Counted from the stretch's first letter, positions 17,318 to 26,717 are shown. The stretch: DNA of 54,002 bases from Actinomycetes bacterium (GCA_021803345.1 JAJZLS010000051.1:1-54002); one strand, 5' to 3'. A program made the numbers and translations. The notes: generated by a model from the letters alone, not told the origin.

Positions 17318-17474
17318 GATTTGTCAGCTCCAGTTTCATGCCAATTAATCATTTATCAAGCTAAACAACCTTACAGCTCAATGGATCTTTACACCTGAAG
17401 CTCTAATATTCCATTAAAAATAACGCTGGTTGTCGTTAGTTTGTTAATGGTGCGACCTAAAACACCTGACAACC

Positions 17475-17486
17475 TAATATAAAAGT
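17475..17486 (+). promoter_or_regulatory. Possible leaderless -10 element
   Basis: TAATATAAAA lies 4-12 bases before the ATG at 17487, so transcription would begin at or next to the start codon. Leaderless mRNAs are common in actinobacteria. No good -35 hexamer is seen at the usual distance, and the AT-rich motif could be chance. Confidence 0.3.
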
Positions 17487-18170
17487 ATGACTACTGATCC
17501 AAAAGCACCTCTGGAATCGGCACAATTTGGATTCAGATCTGACCACGAGCATCGCCTTCCTGCCACGATAGCAATTATCGCAGCAGCCGCAATCTCGCTT
17601 ATACTTCCTTCAAATCTGACGCTGGGTCCAAAATATCTGCTTCCCGCACTAGAGATGGTATTACTTTTGGCCTTGGCCATCTCAAATCCCCTCAAAATTA
17701 CCAGAGAATCTAAAAATATTCGAGCCTTGTCGATCTCTATAATCGGGTTGGTCAATCTCTCCAATGCAATAAATCTGGTGCTACTTAGCCAAAAACTCAT
17801 AAGTGGAAGTGCCAGTAGCGGAAAACAGCTCATCTACGCAGCGGCCGCTGTTTGGGTCACCAATACCCTGGTTTTCAGCCTATGGTTTTGGGAACTCGAT
17901 AGGGGTGGACCGTATGCCAGATGCTCAAATCTTCGTAGAAATCCTGATTTCTTATTTCCCCAGATGACAAGTCCAAAATCAGCTTCAGATCGGTGGGTAC
18001 CGACTTTTATCGACTATCTGTATGTGTCGTTCACCAACGCTTTAGCCTTCAGCCCTACTGACACCATGCCCCTGACCCCAATGGCAAAATTCCTGATGCT
18101 GGCCCAATCATTGATATCAGTAGTCACAGTGGTCCTTGTGGGAGCTAGAGCCGTAAATATACTTCATTGA
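17487..18170 (+). CDS. Conserved multi-pass membrane protein of unknown function
   Basis: 227 residues with about five hydrophobic spans (roughly 24-42, 50-66, 82-102, 117-133 and 205-222). A recognisable conserved block runs WFWELDRGGP near 133, then DFLFPQM, and SFTNALAFSPTDTMPLTPMAK near 180. Proteins with this block are widespread but uncharacterised and are often listed only as membrane proteins or DUF1345-like. The end abuts the opposite-strand permease pseudogene. No SD-like sequence precedes the ATG, so translation may start on a leaderless mRNA. Confidence 0.7.
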   Translation: MTTDPKAPLESAQFGFRSDHEHRLPATIAIIAAAAISLILPSNLTLGPKYLLPALEMVLLLALAISNPLKITRESKNIRALSISIIGLVNLSNAINLVLLSQKLISGSASSGKQLIYAAAAVWVTNTLVFSLWFWELDRGGPYARCSNLRRNPDFLFPQMTSPKSASDRWVPTFIDYLYVSFTNALAFSPTDTMPLTPMAKFLMLAQSLISVVTVVLVGARAVNILH

Positions 18171-18177
18171 AACATCT

Positions 18178-19265
18178 CTAATGCGGTAAAAATGCTAAAC
18201 TTATACCACCCAAAATACCCGCCAATGCCACAAAGGTGGCCATCATTAAGGTCGCCGAAAGTCCTACTCCCTTCGACACCATTGCCATCGAAGGGAGGCT
18301 GATTCCTGGCAACGCCAGCAACAGTATTCCGACCAATACCGGGTTGGCGCCCACCGCGCCAAGCGAACGCAAAACTGAAATTTCCCCAGCTGTCGGAATT
18401 ACTGCCAAAGTCGCCACGATAGCTACGCCAATTACAATCAGTATTCCCTTCCACGAGTTCTGTTCAAATAATGGAAAGATCCAACTTCTAAAAACCCCAG
18501 CAGGAACACGAGAACCACATATTCGGGTATCAATTTGAGGCTAAAACTTACAAATGATAAGAAAAAACTGATTGCAGGGTTTTTGTTACGACTCGATCGA
18601 TTTCTAACCCCATCTAGTCGACTGCATTCGCTGGAGGCCGAGAATTCTCAGAGCTAAAAACCTTCCAACAACCGCCGAACCTCCAGATACTAAAACTCCA
18701 CCCACAACCATTCGGATTAATACCCATTGCCATGGACCCAACAGTGCAAGGAAGATAATCACTGCAGGATTCAGAATCGGATTGCCTACCAAAAGGCAAG
18801 AGCTGATGCAGTAGACGAACCTTATTTTACCAAGTAAAGTGTGATAGGAGCGCTGCAACAGCTGCACATCATGTAAGGCATTGCCAAAAGACCTGCCGCT
18901 ATAGGTAACCGTCCAAAACTGCTTCGCCCATTAATAACTTTTCGTAGCCAATCTTTAGGTGCCAGTGCCTCGATTCCAGCCGCTATCGCCAATCCTGCCA
19001 CAAGCACCAGCCAGATCGCCTTGAAATAAGACCTAGCAAAGCCAAAGCCAGAGCTTATAGAAATACGGCTCCCGGATCCGGGGGTCGCCTGGAGTATAGA
19101 ATGTTTATTCCAGCTGAAAAAATCCACCAAGTGAATAACTTTTTTCCCCATATGGTTACACTTGGCAATTCCTTCTGAAACAACGAATATGGCCAAGAAC
19201 GCCACAAAAGCTATAGATACAGCGGCTTTCCTTCGGCCGTGAGAAATTTGAAAACTACCGGTCAT
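18178..19265 (-). pseudogene. YraQ/ArsP-type permease, broken by several frameshifts and a stop
   Basis: The pieces together form a two-fold membrane permease of the DUF318 (YraQ/ArsP) group. The first part (19265 to about 18822) ends with PYMMCSCCSAPITLYLVK and then TAA. The next frame carries GSSTASALAFW, then a one-base shift gives LGNPILNPAVIIFLALLGPWQWV. More shifts near 18612 and 18497 are needed before FEQNSWKGILIVIGVAIVATLAVIPTAGEI and the end at 18178. The cysteine motif MCSCCSAP marks the family. With at least four lesions it is clearly non-functional. ArsP-like relatives export methylated arsenicals, but function cannot be assigned here. Confidence 0.8.
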
Positions 19266-19437
19266 ATTGCTCAAAGCGTAGCCAGCGTGGTCACCTTAAA
19301 CTGGAAAACGACTTTCGGCCTGCTTGCTTTTTTGGATGATTTCGATCACACACCGACCAAAACAAACCCACAAGCACCAGATCAATCCTCGGAATCCGTA
19401 TGGAGGAAGGCAATACAACACGTGCGGCCTGCTTCAG

Positions 19438-20031
19438 TTACAACCAATCTGAAACCAGTGACTCGACCAGGTCCCGGGACAAATTGACTTCAGCTTTGTA
19501 ATTAATATGGTCGATCCCCAGAAATACCGGAGAACTTTTGAAACGTTCGATTAGTTCCCCTTCAAGTTTCCACCATATATAGTGCACCGACGAGGTGACA
19601 TCCGACCTGGTCAGCTGGGAGAGATGGTCCTGATCTGAGTGGGACGGCAATATCGGTGAATCCTCTGAATCCCCCAACCTGAGATAAACCGACCCTTCAA
19701 TGCCCACCAGCGCTGGCAACCATTTTTGCAACATCTCCTTGTCAGTGAGCTCTAAGAATAGGGTTGCTTTCAGTTCTCCAAAAGCAGGAATCAAAGGGTT
19801 GTAAATATTTAATTCCATTTCAATCTGTTCGTCCCGGATCATCTTCTCAGCGCGGGCCATTTCCTGAATTTGAAATCTAATGGTTTCCCTGTTTTCAAAC
19901 ACAAGAGTTACCAGATTTCCGAGCGGTACTCGGCGCAGCTTCTTCAGTTCGATGATATTTTTCCTTAGTGTGCCTCTTTCACGCTCGTAGGCGCGCAAAT
20001 CAACAATGTCAGCCAGCGTCAATTTAGTCAT
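19438..20031 (-). CDS. DUF3501 family protein
   Basis: 197 residues that match DUF3501: TLADIVDLRAYERER at residue 4, KNIIELKKLRRVPLG, and a later MRDEQ-like EKMIRDEQIEMELNIYNPLIP stretch. The family has no known function but is repeatedly found beside a GlpC-like Fe-S protein and rubrerythrin, as here. Its ATG overlaps the stop of that Fe-S gene by one base (TGATG), so coupling is strong. Confidence 0.88.
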   Translation of the reverse strand: MTKLTLADIVDLRAYERERGTLRKNIIELKKLRRVPLGNLVTLVFENRETIRFQIQEMARAEKMIRDEQIEMELNIYNPLIPAFGELKATLFLELTDKEMLQKWLPALVGIEGSVYLRLGDSEDSPILPSHSDQDHLSQLTRSDVTSSVHYIWWKLEGELIERFKSSPVFLGIDHINYKAEVNLSRDLVESLVSDWL

Positions 20032-21326
20032 CAGTCTTCCTCACTCAGTCCGTAGGCTTTTGCCATAATCTCAATCGGGTGGTATACCGGCCTCGAAAGC
20101 TCCTCCGTAATTGCAGTATTGGCAAGATGGCAATCACCAGACAACACCTCGGACTCTGATTTCCCAATTGCACTCACCAGTCCAGCCGCGACTTTCTTGG
20201 ACAGGTCGTAATTTTCAGCCCTATAACCCCAGGTCCCGTCGATTCCAGAGCATTTGGTAACAACATTTACCTTGATCCCTGCTAATTTCAGGAGATCCCG
20301 ACTCTTGAATCCCATGTTCTGAGCCTGCAGATGACATGGGGCATGATAAGTAACTGTCGAGGGAACCTTTCCCTTGAATTCAGTTTTTAACCCGCCTTGC
20401 GTTTTATGAACCTGCATCAGGTACTGTGCGGCATCAAAGGTAGCCTCGGCCACATCAGATGCTTCCTTAGTTCCAAGATATAGTGGATAGTCCTTCTTTA
20501 TGACATATGCACATGTAGGTTGCGCCACAACTATCGGATATCCGCGCCTAGCATAGCTTAACAACGCAGTTACGTTTCTAGCGGCGGCTTTTCTGAAGTT
20601 ATCCACGTCTCCACTATGCAGCCATGGAGCGCCGCAGCATTTTACCCCTTCTGGTAATGAACACTCTATACCGTTGTGTTCATACACTTTGACCATATCT
20701 TTACCTATCGAAGGCTGCTGATATTCGATGAAACAAGTCGGATAGATAATAGCCTTGGATTTGCGATTTTCTATAAATCCCTTAACCCGGTTCCGAAACC
20801 AGGAGGAAAAACGCTGCCTAGCATAAGGCGGCAGCATTCTTTGTGACGCAATCCCGACCGTCTTTTCTATGGCTTTTCGGGCGACAGTATTGCTGGTAGA
20901 TAGCGCTGCATTGCTAATTCCAGAAAGTCTCACCGCAAGAGAACCGACCAGATCAGTCCGACTCAGAACCTGATCTGCCACTTTCTCTGAAAATCCCTGC
21001 TCGCCTTTGTGCTTTTTATGAGCATTGGCTCTCATCATCAATCTGGGAAAATCCAAATTCCACTCATGCGGAGGTATATAGGGACACTTGACATAGCAAA
21101 GCTTGCACTGGTAGCACTCATCCACCACCTGGTCCTGTTCGCCCGTAGTCAACCCTTCCACATTGCCATCTCTGGTATCGATAGCCCTAAAAAGAGTGGG
21201 AAATGCTGGACAAAGGTGTAAACACAACCTACACCCGTGACATAAATCGAATACTCTGGTCAACTCTGACCGAAGATCAGCTTCTTCAAAGTAAAGAGGA
21301 TCTGCAGGATTATAAGTGGTTGTCAT
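20031..21326 (-). CDS. GlpC/HdrD-like 4Fe-4S and CCG-domain protein
   Basis: Two 4Fe-4S motifs occur in the N-terminal 100 residues: CHGCRLCLHLCP near residue 28 and CYQCKLCYVKCP near 79. They are followed by CCG-type domains, one clear (KCCGAPWLHSG near 228) and one variant (CSGIDGTWG near 377, as in the GlpC branch). Such subunits carry electrons between a partner oxidoreductase and the quinone pool or a heterodisulfide. I chose ATG 21326, which has GGGAGAG upstream. A longer frame from 21371 would add 15 poorly conserved residues. The operon with rubrerythrin and DUF3501 suggests peroxide or iron chemistry. Confidence 0.88.
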   Translation of the reverse strand: MTTTYNPADPLYFEEADLRSELTRVFDLCHGCRLCLHLCPAFPTLFRAIDTRDGNVEGLTTGEQDQVVDECYQCKLCYVKCPYIPPHEWNLDFPRLMMRANAHKKHKGEQGFSEKVADQVLSRTDLVGSLAVRLSGISNAALSTSNTVARKAIEKTVGIASQRMLPPYARQRFSSWFRNRVKGFIENRKSKAIIYPTCFIEYQQPSIGKDMVKVYEHNGIECSLPEGVKCCGAPWLHSGDVDNFRKAAARNVTALLSYARRGYPIVVAQPTCAYVIKKDYPLYLGTKEASDVAEATFDAAQYLMQVHKTQGGLKTEFKGKVPSTVTYHAPCHLQAQNMGFKSRDLLKLAGIKVNVVTKCSGIDGTWGYRAENYDLSKKVAAGLVSAIGKSESEVLSGDCHLANTAITEELSRPVYHPIEIMAKAYGLSEED

Positions 21327-21417
21327 AGCTCTCCCAAAAGATGCATCCAGTAAATAAAGAATCGTGCCCACCCAGAACTATTCTTCAAGTAGGCACGATC
21401 CAAATTAGATTATTCAA

Positions 21418-21840
21418 CTATGAGATAGACTCGAGTCCCTGCGTAAAACGACCTGCGTGACTCTTCTCTGCCCGGGCTAATGTCTCGAACCACTCAGCAA
21501 TTTCAACGAAACCTTCATCCCGGGCTGTCCTGGCAAAACCAGGGTACATCTCGCTATATTCATAGGTCTCTCCTTCAATTGCTGATCGAAGGTTATCTTC
21601 GGAGCTTCCAACTGCCGCTCCAGTTACCGGGTCACCAACACCGTCAGCCAAAAAGTCAAAATGCCCAAATGCGTGGCCGGTCTCACCATCGGCAACCGAG
21701 CGAAACAGCGATGCAATTTCTGGATAACCTTCAACATCGGCCTTCTGGGCAAAATACAGGTAACGACGATTTGCCTGGCTCTCGCCCGCAAACGCCTCCT
21801 TTAGGTTTTCTGACGTCTTAGAGGATTTCAAGTCTGCCAA
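21418..21840 (-). CDS. Rubrerythrin-type diiron protein without a rubredoxin domain
   Basis: 140 residues of the ferritin-like four-helix fold. Glutamate and histidine ligands appear in [15 protein letters not shown] near residue 15, [14 protein letters not shown] near 50, [15 protein letters not shown] near 89 and [11 protein letters not shown] near 123. Rubrerythrins reduce hydrogen peroxide. The usual C-terminal CxxC rubredoxin domain is absent, so electrons must come from another protein, perhaps the Fe-S protein downstream. The start is TTG at 21840 behind AAAGGGAA. It sits between the Fur-type regulator and the Fe-S gene in the same direction. Confidence 0.92.
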   Translation of the reverse strand: MADLKSSKTSENLKEAFAGESQANRRYLYFAQKADVEGYPEIASLFRSVADGETGHAFGHFDFLADGVGDPVTGAAVGSSEDNLRSAIEGETYEYSEMYPGFARTARDEGFVEIAEWFETLARAEKSHAGRFTQGLESIS

Positions 21841-21936
21841 TTATGTTCCCTTTCTCTTTGTTTATTTCACTACATTTATTTTCGTTACTATATGCAACGT
21901 ATAACTAAAACTTTGCAGAATATACCACACGCTAAT

Positions 21937-22368
21937 CTAAATCAGATTCCCAAGCCGTTTGCAATCGCTGCATAGTCCCCTGAATGTTACCTCAGCGTTT
22001 CCGACCTCAAAACCCTGTAAGACCTTGCTAGCCAGTTGAAGGCTATCAATCTCAAGGTAAATATCTCCAACTGTGTGACAGTTGGTGCATACCAAATGAT
22101 GGTGAACAGACTGATTAGGATCAAACCTTACCGAACCTGTTCCCAAATCAAGCCCGGATATTTCACCCATGTCTTCCAGCTCATGTAGGGTTTGATACAC
22201 GGTTTTGAGTGAAACCGAAGGCATCCGCTTGACTACCTCGGCATGAATCGATTCAGCGGTGGGATGAGTCCGATTATTATGAAGTAAATGGAAAATACAT
22301 TCCCGCTGAGGTGTCACCTTCCTTCCATTTTCTCTGAAAAGAGCTACAAGTTCATCAGGACTTCTCAT
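21937..22368 (-). CDS. Fur-family regulator, PerR-like
   Basis: 143 residues with the Fur winged helix: NGRKVTPQRECIFHLL near residue 14 and VSLKTVYQTLHELEDMG near 50. The metal-binding domain has HHHLVCTNC near 89 and CSDC near 132, giving the two CxxC zinc knuckles. PerR members sense peroxide through iron-bound histidines, and the neighbouring rubrerythrin fits that role better than iron uptake control. Distinguishing PerR from Fur or Zur by sequence alone is not secure. A promoter ending 6 bases before the ATG suggests a leaderless transcript. Confidence 0.85.
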   Translation of the reverse strand: MRSPDELVALFRENGRKVTPQRECIFHLLHNNRTHPTAESIHAEVVKRMPSVSLKTVYQTLHELEDMGEISGLDLGTGSVRFDPNQSVHHHLVCTNCHTVGDIYLEIDSLQLASKVLQGFEVGNAEVTFRGLCSDCKRLGNLI

Positions 22369-22374
22369 CCCTAT

Positions 22375-22404
22375 ATTTTACCGCATACAAAACCAAAATA
22401 ACAA
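22375..22404 (-). promoter_or_regulatory. Promoter of the Fur/PerR-type gene, apparently leaderless
   Basis: On the minus strand TTGTTA (22404-22399) and TAAAAT (22380-22375) are 18 bases apart and the ATG follows 6 bases after the -10. Transcription would begin at the start codon. The hexamers are good matches. Confidence 0.45.
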
Positions 22405-22427
22405 TCACTTACTAATGAATTTAATTA

Positions 22428-22452
22428 TTATCTAATACTTTCAGTTAGATAA
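22428..22452. repeat. Inverted repeat in the divergent promoter region
   Basis: TTATCTAA (22428-22435) and TTAGATAA (22445-22452) form perfect 8-base arms 9 bases apart. It lies between the Fur/PerR-like gene and the FGGY kinase gene, just upstream of the -35 of the former. AT-rich dyads are typical of Fur-type operators, though it does not match the standard PerR box exactly. It may control both genes. Confidence 0.4.
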
Positions 22453-22534
22453 CAATTCCTGTAAGTTAAGCCTCGAGTAGATATTCGCAATAATAATGTG
22501 CGCAATATAGAATTTGCCCATATGACAAGGGGGT

Positions 22535-24007
22535 GTGAATCTGACTAGCGACAATAACATGGCTGTAATAGATATCGGGTCTTCAAGCATTCGGGTATCC
22601 GCAGTCCAATCAAACGGCAGGATGATAGCCACCAATCGAGCTCCGCTTGCCGTCACTTCTCCAGTGCCGGGGTTTGTGGAATTTGATCCTGAAGAGCTTT
22701 ATCAATCTTGTCATCGTTTGCTTAAGGAACTACTCTCAGAGAATTCCTGCTCCGGATTGGCGATAACCAACCAGAGGGCTTCTACGGTAGTATTTGACCC
22801 CGAAAACAGCAGGCCAGTTTCCAATGGACTCGGTTGGCAGGATATAAGGACCGCGCCCCAATGTCTTGTATTCAAATCCAAAGGCCTGTCTCTCTCGCCA
22901 AATCAGAGTGCCTCAAAAATAGCCCTTATTATGGATTTATCTGACCCCCAGAGAAACCGTGATCTAAAAGGCTGCACCATTGATAGCTGGATTGCTTACC
23001 GCCTTACAGGGAATTTCATCACTGACCACACAAATGTGGCTACCACTGGACTAGTGACGCCGGATGCTTCAGGGTACGATCCCAAGGTATTAGGTATACT
23101 AAATATTTCCACTGAAAATCTTCCTCAGATTCGGCCATCGATAGGATATTTCGGAGACGCTAATGTACTTGACACCGGGATTCCTTTACTTGCAGTTCTT
23201 GGGGATCAACAGGCTTCAATGCTCGGTCAGGCAGTCACTCAACCCGGGAGAGCAAAAGCAACATTCGGAACAGGGGCAATGGTCAACGCGGTAACTGGAC
23301 CACTAAGTCCAACAACGACCACCAAGCTCCCCGGCGGTACCTTTCCAATTGTGGCACGTTCCGATACCGGCGGAATCATCTATGGTATAGAGGCAATAGG
23401 CCTCCATGCTGGTTCAGCCATTGATTTTGCCTGCCGCAATCTCGGACTGGCCGAAAATCCCCGCCAGTTGGAAAACATGGCATCCAAATCAAGTGCAAAC
23501 TCTGCGGAACTCTTTGTCCCCGCGCTTAGCGGAATTGCTACTCCATATTGGGATTTCGGATCGCTTGGATTATTTGTAAATATCGGTCCGGACTCTTCAC
23601 CTTCAGACATGGCAAATGCACTGACAAAAGGAATAGCTCATCTGGGAGCCGACTTGATTGAAGCACTGGAAAACGACTCAGGCACTGAATATCGTGATTT
23701 AACAGTTGACGGTGGAATGACGGTGAATAGCCAGTTTCTCCAGTATCTGGCGGACTTCACTCAGAAACGGCTGCGGCTCTCAACAAATATTGAAGCCACG
23801 ACAGTTGGAGCAGGCCTAGCCGGATTCATCTCAAATGGTACGATTAAAAACGTGGAGGAAATTGACCAGATAATAGAATTCACCAAAACCGTTACACCTC
23901 AACCCAGCCTACACTTGCAAGAGGTCGCAAAAGCCAGAAAGATGTGGCGTACAGCGATTGAACTATCACTCAATACAGTGCCAGAACTTAGCTCGGTGAA
24001 ATTTTAG
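22535..24007 (+). CDS. FGGY-family carbohydrate kinase, glycerol-kinase-like
   Basis: 490 residues with all motifs of an active FGGY kinase: the phosphate loop VIDIGSSSIR near residue 12, ITNQRASTVVFD near 78, the catalytic aspartate in GDQQASMLGQ near 223, FGTGAMVN near 243 and the ATP-side GGMTVNSQFLQYLADF near 400. It phosphorylates a polyol or sugar, with glycerol as the nearest match. It has GTG 22535 as start behind AAGGGGGT. It is divergent from the PerR-rubrerythrin module and shares its upstream region. It is the canonical counterpart of the divergent gene at 7908. Confidence 0.88.
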   Translation: MNLTSDNNMAVIDIGSSSIRVSAVQSNGRMIATNRAPLAVTSPVPGFVEFDPEELYQSCHRLLKELLSENSCSGLAITNQRASTVVFDPENSRPVSNGLGWQDIRTAPQCLVFKSKGLSLSPNQSASKIALIMDLSDPQRNRDLKGCTIDSWIAYRLTGNFITDHTNVATTGLVTPDASGYDPKVLGILNISTENLPQIRPSIGYFGDANVLDTGIPLLAVLGDQQASMLGQAVTQPGRAKATFGTGAMVNAVTGPLSPTTTTKLPGGTFPIVARSDTGGIIYGIEAIGLHAGSAIDFACRNLGLAENPRQLENMASKSSANSAELFVPALSGIATPYWDFGSLGLFVNIGPDSSPSDMANALTKGIAHLGADLIEALENDSGTEYRDLTVDGGMTVNSQFLQYLADFTQKRLRLSTNIEATTVGAGLAGFISNGTIKNVEEIDQIIEFTKTVTPQPSLHLQEVAKARKMWRTAIELSLNTVPELSSVKF

Positions 24008-24103
24008 GCCGAATAACTCACCTAACGTAGCTTCCAATACGATTAGTGACTTTCTAAAAGACTAAAGTAGGGGTAAGCGTACGATACAAAAAGAATAAGG
24101 ATC

Positions 24104-25336
24104 ATGAGTACTCAACCAGATCAATCTGCTGCCGATTCAAACCGAGACATTCCGGTAAAGCAAATTCAGTGGAATAAGCTGACCAAAGCTCCTATATTGG
24201 GAATTATCGGGGGCGGACAGCTAGCACAAATGATGTACCAAAGTGCGATATCTCTCGGAATCGAGACGCACCTATTCGCATCAGTGGCCGATGAAGCGGC
24301 TCCAAAATACTTCAAAGATATAACGAGGGCATCTTCTGACCAATGGACACCGCCAGAACTGTATCACTTTGCCCAAAAATGTGATGTTGTCACTTTTGAC
24401 CACGAGCTCGTTCCGCCAACCTTGGTGCGAGAACTCGAAAAACGAGGCTGCCTAATGCTTCCCAATTCCAATACCCTGGAACTGTCAGCAAATAAGGCCA
24501 ATCAGCGAATCCGACTTAGCGAACTAGGACTCGATGTACCGGAACACCAAATCTGCAGTACTGAATCTGAGGTAATTTCATTTGGAAATCGGGTTGGGTG
24601 GCCCTTGGTTATAAAACCGTCAACTGGTGGATACGATGGGAAAGGCGTATACATCGTAAGCAACCAGGAAGACTTTAGCCGTATCTACCCCGATATAGCA
24701 CCACTGTCTCCACTTGTCATCGAGCCCTTTTTGCAAATCGATGCCGAAGGTTCCGTCTTGGCAGTAAGGTCGGGATCTGGAGAATGTAAAACATATCCAA
24801 TGGTGAGGACCATCCAGGTAGATGGTATGTGCAGAGAGGTAGTTTCGCCTTCGGGATTCTCTCCTGAAATCTTGGATCAAGCTGACAATATAACTTTAAA
24901 AATCGCTCAAGAGACCAATGTGGTGGGCGTACTTGCCGTTGAATTCTTTTTGAGCAACGGGCGCCTTTTGGTAAACGAACTGGCCCCGAGGCCCCACAAT
25001 ACTGGGCACTTGACAATAGAAGCCAATGTAACCTCGCAGTTTGAAAATCATCTTCGTGCCGTGCTTGGATTGCCTCTCGGTGAAACAGCCATGAGGGTCC
25101 CAGCAGCAGCCATGGTCAATGTAATATCTGGACCGCCAGGTAAAGGCACAGTTCCACTTCTCCCTGCGGCACTTTCAGTACCAGGAGCGTCTGTGCATCT
25201 ATACTCCAAATCTGCCAAGAAAAATCGTAAAATTGGCCATGTGACCTCGACGGCAAATACAGTCGAAGAAGCATTGGCTACCGCCAGATCAGCGGTCGAA
25301 AAGCTGACCGAATTAAATCCAGATGAACTCAAATAG
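24104..25336 (+). CDS. purK: N5-carboxyaminoimidazole ribonucleotide synthase
   Basis: ATP-grasp enzyme of purine synthesis that carboxylates AIR to N5-CAIR using ATP and bicarbonate. 410 residues. N-terminal [14 protein letters not shown] near residue 31 is the family mark. The ATP-grasp part has [15 protein letters not shown] near 172 and [17 protein letters not shown] near 290. The first 25 residues form an extra polar tail. It is followed 20 bases on by purE, so the two form an operon in the usual order. Confidence 0.95.
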   Translation: MSTQPDQSAADSNRDIPVKQIQWNKLTKAPILGIIGGGQLAQMMYQSAISLGIETHLFASVADEAAPKYFKDITRASSDQWTPPELYHFAQKCDVVTFDHELVPPTLVRELEKRGCLMLPNSNTLELSANKANQRIRLSELGLDVPEHQICSTESEVISFGNRVGWPLVIKPSTGGYDGKGVYIVSNQEDFSRIYPDIAPLSPLVIEPFLQIDAEGSVLAVRSGSGECKTYPMVRTIQVDGMCREVVSPSGFSPEILDQADNITLKIAQETNVVGVLAVEFFLSNGRLLVNELAPRPHNTGHLTIEANVTSQFENHLRAVLGLPLGETAMRVPAAAMVNVISGPPGKGTVPLLPAALSVPGASVHLYSKSAKKNRKIGHVTSTANTVEEALATARSAVEKLTELNPDELK

Positions 25337-25356
25337 ATTCGGAAGTAGGTAAAAGA

Positions 25357-25842
25357 TTGACGCCAGAAGTAGCGGTGGTGATGGGATCAGATTCCGACTA
25401 TCAGGTAATGGAAGCTGCAGTCCAGGTTCTTGAGCAATTTGACATAGGATACGAACTAAAAGTAGTTTCTGCCCACCGAACCCCTGAAGCGATGCTTGAC
25501 TATGGAAAGCGAGCCGGGAGTCGAGGGATAAAAGTTATCATTGCTGGTGCTGGAGGAGCAGCTCACCTTCCAGGAATGCTGGCTTCTGTTACTACGGTTC
25601 CAGTCGTTGGAGTTCCGGTTGCTCTCAAAAGACTCGACGGACTTGATTCCCTGCTTTCAATCGTGCAAATGCCCGGAGGGGTTCCGGTAGCTACGGTAGG
25701 TATTGATAACGCTAAAAATGCTGCCTTGTTAGCAGTGCGAATATTGTCAATAGGCTCCAAAGAACTTGAAATCAGACTCAGGGACTTTCAAGATCAAATG
25801 AAGAACGAATCGATGGCAAAATCGCTACCACCAAATAAATAA
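25357..25842 (+). CDS. purE: N5-carboxyaminoimidazole ribonucleotide mutase
   Basis: Converts N5-CAIR to CAIR, the step after PurK. 161 residues. [12 protein letters not shown] at the start, [12 protein letters not shown] near 41, [12 protein letters not shown] near 68 and the [12 protein letters not shown] stretch near 108 are all present. It starts with TTG at 25357 behind GGAAGTAGGT at a normal distance, the only good start for this frame. The class I form fits the presence of purK. Confidence 0.96.
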   Translation: MTPEVAVVMGSDSDYQVMEAAVQVLEQFDIGYELKVVSAHRTPEAMLDYGKRAGSRGIKVIIAGAGGAAHLPGMLASVTTVPVVGVPVALKRLDGLDSLLSIVQMPGGVPVATVGIDNAKNAALLAVRILSIGSKELEIRLRDFQDQMKNESMAKSLPPNK

Positions 25843-25939
25843 TTGAATAGTGCCATCCGCTTTAAAAGTACGCCTTATTGGCCCTCTCACGCTGGACAGG
25901 ATTCAGTCAACTATTCAGCATTGGCATAGCGAGCATAGC

Positions 25940-25955
25940 GCTGTTTTCGAACAGC
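25940..25955 (+). terminator. UUCG hairpin after purE
   Basis: GCTGTT and AACAGC flank a TTCG tetraloop, giving a perfect 6-base stem. A weaker outer pairing TTGGC/GCCAA surrounds it. It lies between the convergent purE and methyltransferase genes. There is no T-run after it, so efficiency as a terminator is uncertain. Confidence 0.4.
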
Positions 25956-25964
25956 CAATCAACT

Positions 25965-26717
25965 CTAAACTATCGGCACCATTGCCTTTATCTTTAACCT
26001 CACATAGTCAACAGTTTTGCTTGGAATCAATCCGGCCACTTTGGCTACAAACTCATCTCTATCTTCATTGTCAATTTTGGACAAATAGTCTCCCAGAATC
26101 AAGGTCCTCAAGAAGGATTTAAACTCGTCCTCCGAGCTGAACGTGGCTGGATCCCTTTCCAGTCTCACCTCTAACACCTGAAAACCAGCCTCCTCCAGAT
26201 TGATCCGGGTAGACTCGGCATCAGCAAAATTCCAAACCCGTTCTGAGTCACTTGAACCAATTACTGAATTCGAAGCTTGAATTACCTCTTGAATATTTCC
26301 TTTTCCACCACAGTCGCAGAGCAAATAAGCGCCAGATTTCATGACTTCAAAGAGATTTCTAAACAAGCTGGCATGGTCAGAAATCCAGTGAAAAGCTGCG
26401 ACGCTATAAACCAGATCGACCGGCTCAAATGCGGAAAGACCTGAAAGTAAATCAGCCTGGCAAAATTCGATATTAGGATATTTTTCTTTTAGCCGTCTCT
26501 CGGCAACTTTTAGCATTGAGATAGAGTTGTCGACCGCAAATACCTTGCCACATGGGACCCGCTCCGCCAGTTTTGCAGCATCACGTCCCGTTCCGCAACC
26601 TGCATCAAACACAATCTCGTCCCCACGAAAGTGATACGAACTAAGAAGTTGCTCACCCCATCGCTGGTGAGGAAGGTCTAAATTGGAGTAAGTCTCAGCA
26701 TCCCAATTGTAAGTCAT
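25965..26717 (-). CDS. SAM-dependent methyltransferase, trans-aconitate methyltransferase-like
   Basis: Class I methyltransferase, 250 residues from the ATG at 26717 (AAAGGTGTGTAC upstream, and MTYNWDAETYSNLDLPHQRWG is a typical start). A longer frame from 26801 has no family support. SAM-binding motif VFDAGCGTGRDAAKLAE near 37, acidic AVDNSISML near 62, CQADLL near 84 and YSVAAFHWISD near 102. The closest group is Tam/UbiE-like methyltransferases. The substrate is unknown. Confidence 0.87.
   Translation of the reverse strand: MTYNWDAETYSNLDLPHQRWGEQLLSSYHFRGDEIVFDAGCGTGRDAAKLAERVPCGKVFAVDNSISMLKVAERRLKEKYPNIEFCQADLLSGLSAFEPVDLVYSVAAFHWISDHASLFRNLFEVMKSGAYLLCDCGGKGNIQEVIQASNSVIGSSDSERVWNFADAESTRINLEEAGFQVLEVRLERDPATFSSEDEFKSFLRTLILGDYLSKIDNEDRDEFVAKVAGLIPSKTVDYVRLKIKAMVPIV

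Noticed and set aside
25850-26122. 90-codon plus-strand frame after purE
   Set aside because: Mostly antisense to the methyltransferase gene and with no recognisable domain.
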